64,000 nt of DNA from Streptomyces sp. SA15 (lineage in GTDB: Bacteria > Actinomycetota > Actinomycetes > Streptomycetales > Streptomycetaceae), in contig NZ_NTGE01000113.1 in NCBI RefSeq assembly GCF_002291145.1, forward strand, positions 1 through 64,000, in the 5' to 3' direction. Below are positions 41,363 to 49,015 of the stretch, piece by piece. The position numbers and the translations under genes are program-made. Below the pieces are notes generated by a model. It was not told the origin of the DNA. It was given only the letters and a program-made list of their open reading frames with translations, and did no database searches. How positions within the stretch are numbered: position 1 is the stretch's first letter; every line of letters starts with the position of its first letter.

Positions 41363-41992
41363 TCACCCGAGGTCTCCAGGGGTTTTCGCGTCCTCGGGAG
41401 CGCCGCCGAGCATGCCCTCCAGCAGCTCCCGCAGCCCGGCCCGCACCTCGTCCAGGCTCGGCACCTCCGCGTGGAAGGAACCGGCCACGCAGCTGAACAT
41501 CAGCCCGTCCGCCCAGGCCACCAGCGACAGCACGTGCCGGGCCGGGTCCGTCGAGCCCATGGCCGTCACGAGGGCGGCAAGCTGGTCCCGGAAGCGGGCG
41601 CCCGCCGCGTCGAAGTAGGCGCGCAGTTCGGGGCGGCGGGTCGCTTCGAGGGCCAGTTCGTAGCGGGCGAGCGTCAGCTCGCGGTTGCGGGTCAGGGCGC
41701 GGTGCGTCGCCAGGGCCAGCGCGTCGACCAGTGCGGCGAAACCACCCTGCGGGTCCGGCATCTCGTGCAGGGCCAGTACCCGCGCCTCACGCTCGGCGAG
41801 GCGGCGCACGGCCAGCTCCAGGAGCGCCTGCCGCGTGCGGGCGAGATTGGAGGTGGACCCCTGGGGGAGCCCGGCCGCCTCGTCGACCGCCCGGTGGGTG
41901 AGACCGCGCATCCCGCGCTCGGCGAGCAGGGCGAGAGCGGTGTCGGCGAGGAGGTCGGCGCGCGAGGCGCTCGGGGTGGCGCGTACGGACAT
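41363..41992 (-). CDS. TetR family repressor
   Basis: A 209-residue protein from ATG 41992. HTH at about 10-55: ALALLAERGMRGLTHRAVDE, AAGLPQGSTSNLARTRQALL. The C-terminal ligand domain includes VDALALATHRALTRNRELTL and LVAWADGLMFSCVAGS. No clear ribosome-binding site precedes the ATG, which may mean a very short leader. Divergent to it is an FAD monooxygenase gene; between them lie two matching palindromes (42012-42029 and 42045-42062) that are the obvious operators. It should repress both genes until the monooxygenase substrate or product binds. Confidence 0.93.
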   Translation of the reverse strand: MSVRATPSASRADLLADTALALLAERGMRGLTHRAVDEAAGLPQGSTSNLARTRQALLELAVRRLAEREARVLALHEMPDPQGGFAALVDALALATHRALTRNRELTLARYELALEATRRPELRAYFDAAGARFRDQLAALVTAMGSTDPARHVLSLVAWADGLMFSCVAGSFHAEVPSLDEVRAGLRELLEGMLGGAPEDAKTPGDLG

Positions 41993-42011
41993 GGAGGTCA
42001 ACCTATCTCTG

Positions 42012-42029
42012 TCACTACGGCTGTAGTAC
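42012..42029. promoter_or_regulatory. TetR operator, site 1
   Basis: TCACTACGGCTGTAGTAC, an imperfect copy of the site-2 palindrome. The centres of the two sites are 33 bp apart, three helical turns, so two dimers would bind on the same face. Confidence 0.75.
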
Positions 42030-42044
42030 AGTCGACGCGTCAGC

Positions 42045-42062
42045 TCACTACAGCTGTAGTGA
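42045..42062. promoter_or_regulatory. TetR operator, site 2
   Basis: TCACTACAGCTGTAGTGA, a perfect 18-bp palindrome in the divergent promoter region, ending 27 bases before the monooxygenase start. Confidence 0.8.
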
Positions 42063-42089
42063 GAAGCTGTCGGGAGGTCGGGAGGACCC

Positions 42090-43274
42090 ATGGCACAGTC
42101 GAGGCACGCGGTCGTGATCGGCGGCGGGATCGGAGGCCTGACGGCGGCCGCGGCCCTGCACCGGTGCGGCTGGCAGGTCACCGTGCTGGAGCGGGCCCGC
42201 TCGCTGGAACCGGCCGGCGCGGCGATCTCCCTGGCGCCCAACTCCCTGCGCGCGCTGGACGTCATCGGCCTCGGCGAAGAGATCCGCGATCTCGCCGCCT
42301 GGGAGGGCGACGGAGGACTGCGCACCCCGGGCGGGCGCTGGCTCGCCCGCTCCGACGCCGCCGCGACGGCCGAGCGCTTCGGCGGCCCGCTCGTCCTGCT
42401 CCACCGGGCCACCCTCATCCACAGCCTGGCCGCACAACTCCCGCCGGGGGCCGTCCGTACGGCCGCCGCCGCGACCCTCGCCGACCCGGGCGCCGCCGAC
42501 CGTCCCGCCCGCGTGAGCACGCCCGACGGAGAGCTGGAGGCCGACCTCGTGGTGGCCGCGGACGGCATCCAGTCCGCCGTACGCCGAACCCTCTTCCCGG
42601 ACCATCCCGGTCCCGTGTACTCGGGGTTCACCACCTGGCGGGTCGTGATCCCGGTCCCCGGCGCCGAGTTCGCCTCGCACGAGACCTGGGGCCGGGGCCG
42701 CATCTGGGGCACGCACCCGCTGAAGGACGGCCGGGTCTACGCCTACGCCGCCGCGACGGCCCCCGCCGGGGAGCACGCGCCCGACGACGAGAAGGCCGAG
42801 CTCCTCCGCCGCTACGGCGACTGGCACGACCCGATCCCGGCCGTCCTCGCCGCCGCCCGCCCCGAGGACGTCCTGCGCCACGACGTCCACCACATCGCCG
42901 AGCCGCTGCCCGCCTACCACCGAGGCCGGGTCGCCCTCGTCGGCGACGCCGCGCACGCCATGCCCCCGACCCTCGGGCAGGGCGGCAACCAGGCCATCGA
43001 GGACGCGATCGTCCTCGCGCACCACCGCGAGGACCTCGCCGCCTACTCGGCGGCCAGGCTGCCGCGTACGACGGCGATCGCCCGCCAGGCCGTCAAGGTG
43101 GGCCGCCTCAACATGATGACCAACCGCCCGTTGATGGCCGTACGCGACACCGCGGTCGCCGCACTGTCGAAGGCGGTACCCGGCCTCTTCCTGCGGAGTT
43201 TCGAAGGGATCGCCGACTGGCGGCCGCCGCAGCAGCCGTATGCTTCCGACGTGACCCCGGCAGGCAACCGCTAG
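42090..43274 (+). CDS. FAD-dependent monooxygenase
   Basis: A 394-residue enzyme from ATG 42090 (GGGAGG upstream). p-Hydroxybenzoate-hydroxylase-type fold: VVIGGGIGGLTAAAALHRCG (FAD GxGxxG), LVVAADGIQSAVRRTLFP (DG motif), VALVGDAAHAMPPTLGQGGN (GD motif). It should hydroxylate or otherwise oxygenate an aromatic or polycyclic compound using NAD(P)H. Control by the divergent TetR repressor points to inducible detoxification or catabolism of a small molecule. Confidence 0.92.
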   Translation: MAQSRHAVVIGGGIGGLTAAAALHRCGWQVTVLERARSLEPAGAAISLAPNSLRALDVIGLGEEIRDLAAWEGDGGLRTPGGRWLARSDAAATAERFGGPLVLLHRATLIHSLAAQLPPGAVRTAAAATLADPGAADRPARVSTPDGELEADLVVAADGIQSAVRRTLFPDHPGPVYSGFTTWRVVIPVPGAEFASHETWGRGRIWGTHPLKDGRVYAYAAATAPAGEHAPDDEKAELLRRYGDWHDPIPAVLAAARPEDVLRHDVHHIAEPLPAYHRGRVALVGDAAHAMPPTLGQGGNQAIEDAIVLAHHREDLAAYSAARLPRTTAIARQAVKVGRLNMMTNRPLMAVRDTAVAALSKAVPGLFLRSFEGIADWRPPQQPYASDVTPAGNR

Positions 43275-43297
43275 AGGAGACCCCCGTGCTGTGTCTA

Positions 43298-43317
43298 TCC
43301 GGGGGACAACCCCCGGA
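43298..43317 (+). terminator. Hairpin terminator after the monooxygenase
   Basis: TCCGGGGG-ACAA-CCCCCGGA, a perfect 8-bp G/C stem 24 bases beyond the stop. Confidence 0.75.
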
Positions 43318-43377
43318 CCCCCGGCAGAAAAGCAGGTCGGCGGCTGTCGCCGGCGTGGAGCGGCGAGGTGAGCTCTT

Positions 43378-44283
43378 GTGAAGGTCGGCTGCATCGGACT
43401 CGGTGACATCGCGCAGAAGGCGTATCTGCCGGTGCTGGGCGGCCGTCCAGGCGTTGAACTGCACCTGCAGACCCGCACGCCCGCCACACTCACCCGGGTC
43501 GCCGACAGCCTCCACCTCCCCGACGGGCAGCGCCACGCCGACCTCGACTCCCTGCTCGCCCAGGACCTCGACGCCGCCTTCGTACACGCGCCCACCGCCG
43601 TGCACCCCGAGATAGTGGGCCGGCTCCTCGAGGCGGGCATCCCGACGTACGTCGACAAGCCACTCGCCTACGAACTCGCCGACTCCGAACGGCTGGTGGC
43701 GCTCGCCGAGGAACGCAACGTGAGCCTGGCCGTCGGCTTCAACCGGCGCTACGCCCCCGGGTACGCGCAGTGCGCCGAGCACCCGCGCGAGCTGATCCTG
43801 ATGCAGAAGAACCGGATCGGGCTCCCGGAGGAGCCGCGCCTGATGATCCTCGACGACTTCATCCACGTCGTGGACACCCTGCGCTTCCTGATACCCGGCC
43901 CGGTCGACGACGTCACCGTGCGCGCCCGCGTCGTCGACGGCCTGCTCCACCACGTCGTGCTCCAGCTCGCCGGGGACGGCTTCACCGCGCTCGGCGTGAT
44001 GAACCGGCTGAGCGGATCGGCGGAGGAGATCCTGGAGGTGTCCGGTCAGGACACCAAGCGTCAGGTGGTCAACCTCGCCGAGGTGATCGACCACAAGGGC
44101 CAGCCGACCGTGCGACGGCGCGGCGACTGGGTGCCGGTGGCCCGGCAGCGCGGCATCGAGCAGGCCGTGCTCGCCTTCCTCGACGCCGTACGCGCGGGCA
44201 AGGTGCTCAGCGCCCGGGACGCGCTGGCGACTCACGAACTGTGCGAGCGGGTGGTACGGGCGGTGCGGGGGCAGGCCGCCTGA
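43378..44283 (+). CDS. Gfo/Idh/MocA family oxidoreductase
   Basis: A 301-residue protein from GTG 43378 (GAGG upstream). N-terminal Rossmann domain: VGCIGLGDIAQKAYLPVLGG, FVHAPTAVHPEIVGRLLEAG and YVDKPLAYELADSERLVALA (the EKP-like motif is DKP). The C-terminal substrate domain carries AVGFNRRYAPGY and a DDFIHVVDTLRFLIPG segment with a likely catalytic His. It should oxidise or reduce a sugar or cyclitol with NAD(P). Its 3' end overlaps the convergent lnt gene by 77 bases. Confidence 0.92.
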   Translation: MKVGCIGLGDIAQKAYLPVLGGRPGVELHLQTRTPATLTRVADSLHLPDGQRHADLDSLLAQDLDAAFVHAPTAVHPEIVGRLLEAGIPTYVDKPLAYELADSERLVALAEERNVSLAVGFNRRYAPGYAQCAEHPRELILMQKNRIGLPEEPRLMILDDFIHVVDTLRFLIPGPVDDVTVRARVVDGLLHHVVLQLAGDGFTALGVMNRLSGSAEEILEVSGQDTKRQVVNLAEVIDHKGQPTVRRRGDWVPVARQRGIEQAVLAFLDAVRAGKVLSARDALATHELCERVVRAVRGQAA

Positions 44284-45772
44284 CCCGCAGCGACCGTACG
44301 CCCTCGCCCGCGGCCCACGCGACGAGGATCAGCAGCGCCGCCTTCACGGTCCAGTCGCCGTGGCGGACGTACGGGGTGGTGCCGTGCGCCAGCGGTACGT
44401 CGTACACCTGGGCGGTGATGGCGCGGGTGTCGAGCAACGGGCCGACGCGCTGTCCACTGGCGCTGTAGACGGCGGACACGCCCGTCAGCGTCGCGTGCAC
44501 CATCGGGCGGCCCGTCTCGGCGGCGCGCAGCGCGGCCAGCGAGGCGTGCTGCTCGGGGGCCCAGCTCTGCTGGAAGGTAGAGGTGGCCGACTGGCCGATC
44601 AGTACGTCGGCGCCGTTCTCGGTGAGATGGCGGGTCATGTCGGGGAAGGCGGTCTCGAAGCACACCATCGGCCCGACGCGCAGCCCTTCCCCGACGTTCA
44701 TCACGACCTGCTCGGAGCCCTTCCTGCGGTCCTCGCCCGCGGCCTCGCCGACGGAGGTCGCCCAGCCGAGCAGGGAGCGGGCCGGAATGTACTCGCCGAA
44801 GGGCACGAGCCGCATCTTGTCGTAGCGGTCGCCGGTGAGGCCGTCGGGTCCGACGAGGATCGAGCTCTTGTAGATGCCGGGTTTGTCGGAGCGCCGGGCG
44901 TCCACGTTGACCAGGATCTCGGCGCCGGTCTCGCGGGAGAGCGCCGCGATCCGCCGGGCGAGGTCGGGCCGCCGGCTCAGATCGAAGCCGACGCTGCTCT
45001 CGCCCCAGACGATCAGGTCGACGTCCTGGCCGACGAGCCGCCGGGTCAGCTGCTCCTCGCGTTCGAACCGGGTGTTGCCGCCGGTCACCACGCCCGGCTG
45101 GACGACCGCGATCCTGACCCGGTCGTCGGTGTCGGGACGCGGCGACCACACCCAGACCGCCGAGGTCACTGCCGCCGTGGCGACGAGGCAGGCCACGGCC
45201 GGTATCCGGGACTCCCGCACCGCCACGAGAACGACGACCGCCACGTTGACGGCCACCACCAGGAAGCTCAGCAGCCACACCCCGCCCACCGAGGCCAGCC
45301 GCAGCGCGGGTTCCACCTGCCACTGGGTGGACCCGAGCATGCCCCAGGGCCCGCCGAGCCCCTGCCAGGAGCGGACCAGCTCGACGGCGATCCAGCCCGA
45401 CGGCAGGACGAGCAGGGCGGCCGCGATCCGGCCGCGGGAGGGCGTTCCGGCGAGGCAGCGGCGCACCAGCAAGCCCCAGGGGGCCCACAGCGCGCCCAGC
45501 AGCGCGGCGATGACGAACGTGAAGACGTGCAGATTCGGCAGCAGCCAGTGATGCATCGCCAGCATGAAGCCGAACCCGCCGGACCAGCCGTCGTACGCCG
45601 CCCGCTTCCAGGTCGGTGCCGAGCGGACGAGCAGGATCCAGGGGACGAGGGCGACGTAGGCGCACCACCACAGGGACGGCTCCGGAAACGCGAGCACGGG
45701 AAGGGCGCCCGCCAGTGCGGCGACGGTCGAGCGCCGCCACGGGGAGGCGAGCCAGTGGCCGAACGTCTTCAT
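44207..45772 (-). CDS. lnt: Apolipoprotein N-acyltransferase
   Basis: A 521-residue membrane enzyme from ATG 45772 (AGGAGACG upstream). Seven or so N-terminal helices precede a nitrilase domain with the Glu-Lys-Cys triad: DLIVWGESSVGF (Glu), YDKMRLVPFGEYIPAR (Lys) and MVCFETAFPDM (Cys). It adds the third fatty-acyl chain to lipoproteins at the outer face of the membrane. The C-terminus has one further helix and a Pro/Arg-rich tail. It overlaps the convergent oxidoreductase gene, so its last codons are shared with the opposite strand. Confidence 0.95.
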   Translation of the reverse strand: MKTFGHWLASPWRRSTVAALAGALPVLAFPEPSLWWCAYVALVPWILLVRSAPTWKRAAYDGWSGGFGFMLAMHHWLLPNLHVFTFVIAALLGALWAPWGLLVRRCLAGTPSRGRIAAALLVLPSGWIAVELVRSWQGLGGPWGMLGSTQWQVEPALRLASVGGVWLLSFLVVAVNVAVVVLVAVRESRIPAVACLVATAAVTSAVWVWSPRPDTDDRVRIAVVQPGVVTGGNTRFEREEQLTRRLVGQDVDLIVWGESSVGFDLSRRPDLARRIAALSRETGAEILVNVDARRSDKPGIYKSSILVGPDGLTGDRYDKMRLVPFGEYIPARSLLGWATSVGEAAGEDRRKGSEQVVMNVGEGLRVGPMVCFETAFPDMTRHLTENGADVLIGQSATSTFQQSWAPEQHASLAALRAAETGRPMVHATLTGVSAVYSASGQRVGPLLDTRAITAQVYDVPLAHGTTPYVRHGDWTVKAALLILVAWAAGEGVRSLRVRRPAPAPPVPPARTVRESPARPGR

Positions 45773-45841
45773 ACGGCGTCTCCTACCCCGGGAGTCTCCA
45801 GTGTGCGCACAGCGGAGGACCCCGGGACAGGGGGCGTCCGC

Positions 45842-46357
45842 TCAGTTGATCATAGGATCGAGGTGGGGATTCGGCAGGCGGCGCCATTTCTCCTGCGCGA
45901 TCACCTCGCGCAGTCGCCAGCCGTCGTACGTGCGCAGCAACCCGAAGGAGTACCGGCCCCCGCTCACGAAGTCGGGGGCGGTCGAGCCGTCGGCGTTCCC
46001 GTCTTCCTCTCCGGCGAGGCGCATCGGATTGATGTAGTCGGCCTGCATGCGGGCCGTGTCGCCGGTGTCCTGCTCCAGGGTCCCGAAGCGGAGCCGGCGG
46101 TTGACGATCAGATGCTGGCGCATCGCGAACAGCCGCATGCTCTCCGCGAGCCATGCGGCGACCTTCACGGCGTCGCCCTCGATGCCGCCGGCCGAGCGGT
46201 AGTCCGCCCGCCCGTCGGATGTGAACAGCCCCCTGTACGCCTCCCAGTCGCCGTCGTCCACCGCCACCGCGTAGTCGGTGATCAGTTCGTCCACTGCCAG
46301 CCGGTCCATCACGGTGGCGAGCTCCACACGCTGCGTCATCGGCTCAGTGTTGGGCAT
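45842..46357 (-). CDS. SnoaL-like / NTF2-fold protein
   Basis: A 171-residue protein from ATG 46357 (ATG 46339 is an alternative; neither has a good ribosome-binding site). It has the SnoaL_4 pattern: TVMDRLAVDELITDYAVAVD, DGDWEAYRGLFTSDGRADYR, and MRQHLIVNRRLRFG, then YDGWRLREVIAQEKWR at the end. The cone-shaped NTF2 fold is used by polyketide cyclases, steroid isomerases and many small dehydratases. The reaction here is unknown. It lies 70 bases upstream of lnt on the same strand and may be co-transcribed with it. Confidence 0.88.
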   Translation of the reverse strand: MPNTEPMTQRVELATVMDRLAVDELITDYAVAVDDGDWEAYRGLFTSDGRADYRSAGGIEGDAVKVAAWLAESMRLFAMRQHLIVNRRLRFGTLEQDTGDTARMQADYINPMRLAGEEDGNADGSTAPDFVSGGRYSFGLLRTYDGWRLREVIAQEKWRRLPNPHLDPMIN

Positions 46358-46431
46358 CGGGAGGGCGTCGCCAAGGGGGGCGCGGCGATATTCGGTGGCC
46401 GTTACCGGTTGTGGGGGCCGAGTCTGTTCAT

Positions 46432-47052
46432 GTGAACGATCAGTCAGTCTCTGTTGCCCAGCAAGAGCCCAAGTTCCGTGTACGTGCCCGCCAGACGGAG
46501 TCCACGGTCACCGTCTACCAGGCGTACCGGCCCGAGATCGGGCGTGTCGCCGCCCGCCACGGTCGCTTCCCGGCGTCCTGGAAGCGGGACCGGATGACCT
46601 GGATCAAGCCGTCGTTCCTCTGGATGATGTACCGCTGCGGCTGGGGCACGAAGGAGGGCCAGGAGACCGTCCTCGCCGTCGAGATCAGCCGGGAGGGCTT
46701 CGTCAGGGCGCTGCGCAACGCGTGTCTGTCGCACTACGTGGCCGACCTGCACGGCGACCGGGCCGCCTGGAAGCGGCAGCTGAAGCAGGCGCCCGCGCGC
46801 GTGCAGTGGGATCCCGAGCGTGATCTGCACTTCAGTCCGCTGCCGTACCGGTCGCTGCAGCTGGGTCTCGCGGGGGAAGCGGCGGCGCGGTACGCGGACG
46901 AGTGGATCGTGGCCATCGAGGACGTGACGCCGCTCGCCACGGAGATCCACGGGCTGGTCCGTGAGGGTGAACTGGAGCGGGCCGCGGGGCTGTTGCCCGA
47001 GGAGCGGCCCCTTACCGTCGAGGAGACGGTGCTCGCGGGGCTGCGGGCCTAG
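46432..47052 (+). CDS. DUF4291 protein
   Basis: About 206 residues if GTG 46432 is used (GTG 46411 adds seven residues); neither start has a strong ribosome-binding site. The domain begins VRARQTESTVTVYQAYRPEI and has ASWKRDRMTWIKPSFLWMMY, RCGWGTKEGQETVLAVEISR and WDPERDLHFSPLPYRSLQLG, all typical of DUF4291. It is a widespread soluble family of unknown function. It diverges from the SnoaL-like gene, with 74 bases between them. Confidence 0.88.
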   Translation: MNDQSVSVAQQEPKFRVRARQTESTVTVYQAYRPEIGRVAARHGRFPASWKRDRMTWIKPSFLWMMYRCGWGTKEGQETVLAVEISREGFVRALRNACLSHYVADLHGDRAAWKRQLKQAPARVQWDPERDLHFSPLPYRSLQLGLAGEAAARYADEWIVAIEDVTPLATEIHGLVREGELERAAGLLPEERPLTVEETVLAGLRA

Positions 47053-47074
47053 GGGGCTAATTGGAACGTCGGCT

Positions 47075-47254
47075 TCAGGCCGCCTCGATGACGTCTCCGC
47101 GGATCGCGGCCGCCCACTCGACCACCAACAGCTCGTACTCAGCGCGCTCCTGGGTCGAGAGGGTGCCGCCCGCACGCAGCCAGAGGGCCCGGATCTGCTC
47201 GTTGAGCTCGGCAGCAGACCGCACGGAACCAGGGGTCACGGAATCGGGGGACAT
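47075..47254 (-). CDS. Small conserved-looking protein, probably leaderless
   Basis: A 59-residue protein from ATG 47254: SVRSAAELNEQIRALWLRAG, GTLSTQERAEYELLVVEWAA, ending AIRGDVIEAA. It is helical and acidic, with no signal peptide. TAGGCT lies seven bases before the ATG and fits a -10 element, so the mRNA may start at or next to the ATG; there is no Shine-Dalgarno sequence. The family is not recognised, but it has good codon bias. Confidence 0.65.
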   Translation of the reverse strand: MSPDSVTPGSVRSAAELNEQIRALWLRAGGTLSTQERAEYELLVVEWAAAIRGDVIEAA

Positions 47255-47334
47255 GCGCACAAGCCTAGGGGCAAGCACTGACGGTCCGCTACCGGATGGC
47301 TACTGATCCTGTATGCGATTGGTCACGGGCGGGC

Positions 47335-47390
47335 GGCGCGCGCACCGGGGCGTCAGCCCGCCGGCGCGCGCACCGGGGCGTCAGCCCGCC
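47335..47390. repeat. 28-bp perfect tandem duplication over the uppP stop
   Basis: The 28-base unit 47335-47362 is repeated exactly at 47363-47390. The second copy contains the uppP stop codon (TGA, 47383-47381 on the minus strand) and the last three codons. Confidence 0.9.
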
Positions 47391-48256
47391 GACTCGGCCG
47401 CGTGGGGGCTCAGGGCGCCCATGGTGACCAGGACGACGATGACCACACCGAGCGCTATGCGGTACCACACGAAGGGCATGAAGCTCTTGGTGGAGATGAA
47501 CTTCATGAACCAGGCGATCACGGCATATCCCATCCCGAAGGCGATCACCGTGGCGAAGATCGTCGGGCCCCAGGAGACGTGGTCGGTCTCCATCGCGTCC
47601 TTGAGCTCGAACAGGCCGGAGGCGAGCACCGCGGGGATGGCGAGGAGGAAGGAGTAACGGGCCGCGGCCTCGCGCTTGTAGCCCATGAACAGGCCGCCGC
47701 TGATGGTGGCGCCGGAGCGCGAGACGCCCGGGATGAGGGCACAGGCCTGGCAGAGGCCGAAGATCAGGCCGTCCCTCACGCCCAGGTTCTCGAGGGCCTT
47801 GCGCTGCTTGGGCGCACGGTGCCGGCCGCCGTTCTCGTCGCGCGCCGCCAGCCGGTCGGCGACACCGATGATCACGCCCACGACGATCAGCATCGTCGCG
47901 GTGATCCGCAGATCGCGGAACGGCCCCTCGATCTGGTCCTTGAGCGTCACTCCGAGCACGCCGATCGGGATCGAGCCGACGATCACCAGCCAGCCCATCT
48001 TCGCGTCGTGGTCCTTGCGCATCGCCTTGTTCGTGAGCGAACGCGTCCAGGCCGAGATGATCCGTCCGATGTCCTTGCGGAAATAGATCAGCACGGCGGT
48101 CTCCGTGCCGATCTGGGTGATCGCCGTGAAGGCCGCACCCGGGTCCTCCCAGCCGGAGAAGGCCGCCGTCAGCCGGAGGTGCGCACTGGAGGAGACGGGG
48201 AGGAACTCGGTCAGCCCCTGGACGAGTCCGAGGATGAGGGATTCAAACCAAGACAT
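47381..48256 (-). CDS. uppP: Undecaprenyl-diphosphatase (bacitracin resistance type)
   Basis: A 291-residue membrane protein from ATG 48256. BacA/UppP marks: SLILGLVQGLTEFLPVSSSA (E-x3-E-like and PVSSSAH motif), AFTAITQIGTETAVLIYFRK, ALIPGVSRSGATISGGLFMG (PGxSRSG). About eight helices. It dephosphorylates undecaprenyl diphosphate so that the lipid carrier can be reused for cell-wall synthesis. The ribosome-binding site is weak. A 28-bp tandem duplication covers its stop codon. Confidence 0.95.
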   Translation of the reverse strand: MSWFESLILGLVQGLTEFLPVSSSAHLRLTAAFSGWEDPGAAFTAITQIGTETAVLIYFRKDIGRIISAWTRSLTNKAMRKDHDAKMGWLVIVGSIPIGVLGVTLKDQIEGPFRDLRITATMLIVVGVIIGVADRLAARDENGGRHRAPKQRKALENLGVRDGLIFGLCQACALIPGVSRSGATISGGLFMGYKREAAARYSFLLAIPAVLASGLFELKDAMETDHVSWGPTIFATVIAFGMGYAVIAWFMKFISTKSFMPFVWYRIALGVVIVVLVTMGALSPHAAESAG

Positions 48257-48414
48257 GAAGTTACGGAGTCCAAGCGCTGATCGTGGTGAGGAGCGAAGGG
48301 CGCACCGCGCCGGCGGGCGCGGTGTGATCACAGGTGTCGAGGGGCAGCGTAGCGTCCCCCGATGACAGCCCCGGCACAGGGGCCGCGAAGCGGTGACTCG
48401 GGCTGCTCAGCGGG

Positions 48415-48885
48415 TTACGCCGCCGTCGGCCCCGCCACTGTCCAGCCCGGGCTCTGGGGGTGGGCCGTCAGGTCCTCGTGGCGGACGGGGGCGCCGCAGG
48501 CCTGGCAGATGAGGACCGGGACCAGTTCGTTGCCGCAGATGTGCTCGTGCACCATCGGGCGGTCGCCGTCCTCGCGCAGGTGGCGATCGCCCCATTCCAT
48601 CAGGGTCATCAGGACCGGCTCCAGTTCGAGCCCCGCCTGCGTGGGCCGGTACTCGAAGCGTTGCGGGCGCTCGCTGTAGATCCGCTTCGTCAGGATCCCG
48701 GCGTCCACGAGCCGGCGCAGCCGCGTGGCGAGGATGTCGCGCGGGGCGCCGATGTTGCGTACCAGCTGGTCGAAGCGGCCGTTGCCGAGGCACACCTCCC
48801 GCAGGACGAGCAACGAGTACTTCTCGCCGACGAGCGCCAGGGCATCGGCGATGGAGCAGGGGCGCGGGTCTTTGGGAGCGGCCAT
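48415..48885 (-). CDS. HxlR family transcriptional regulator
   Basis: A 156-residue protein from ATG 48885. Winged helix: SIADALALVGEKYSLLVLRE (the Cys-S-I-x-x-A-L-x-x-V-G-x-K-W-type start), GRFDQLVRNIGAPRDILATR, and LTKRIYSERPQRFEYRPTQA. An extra C-terminal segment holds CGNELVPVLICQACGAPVRH, a possible zinc-binding Cys/His cluster (C, CxxC, H). Divergent to it is a thiolase gene; two repeats in the shared promoter (48904-48943) are likely operators. Confidence 0.92.
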   Translation of the reverse strand: MAAPKDPRPCSIADALALVGEKYSLLVLREVCLGNGRFDQLVRNIGAPRDILATRLRRLVDAGILTKRIYSERPQRFEYRPTQAGLELEPVLMTLMEWGDRHLREDGDRPMVHEHICGNELVPVLICQACGAPVRHEDLTAHPQSPGWTVAGPTAA

Positions 48886-48903
48886 GGCGCCCAGTTTAGG
48901 GGA

Positions 48904-48943
48904 GGGTTTGATTGTCCAACCCAGAGGGTTCGATTTTCCAACC
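48904..48943. promoter_or_regulatory. Twin operators between HxlR and thiolase genes
   Basis: GGGTTTGATTGTCCAACC (48904-48921) and GGGTTCGATTTTCCAACC (48926-48943). Each is a direct repeat of the other, with an imperfect palindrome GGTTnGA-N3-TCCAACC, and the centres are 22 bp apart, two helical turns. They are placed just upstream of the HxlR start and about 75-110 bases before the thiolase start. Confidence 0.7.
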
Positions 48944-49015
48944 TAGCGGGCTATGGTGAGTTCGGATTTCCTACTCACTGGTAATCGCTCACTGGTATTC
49001 GTGGAGGCCGGCACC

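Noticed and set aside
43281-43381. A short frame MLCLSGGQPPDPRQKS before the Gfo/Idh/MocA gene as a leader peptide
   Set aside because: It is encoded by the G/C-rich terminator hairpin of the preceding gene; the hairpin explains the sequence better than a peptide.
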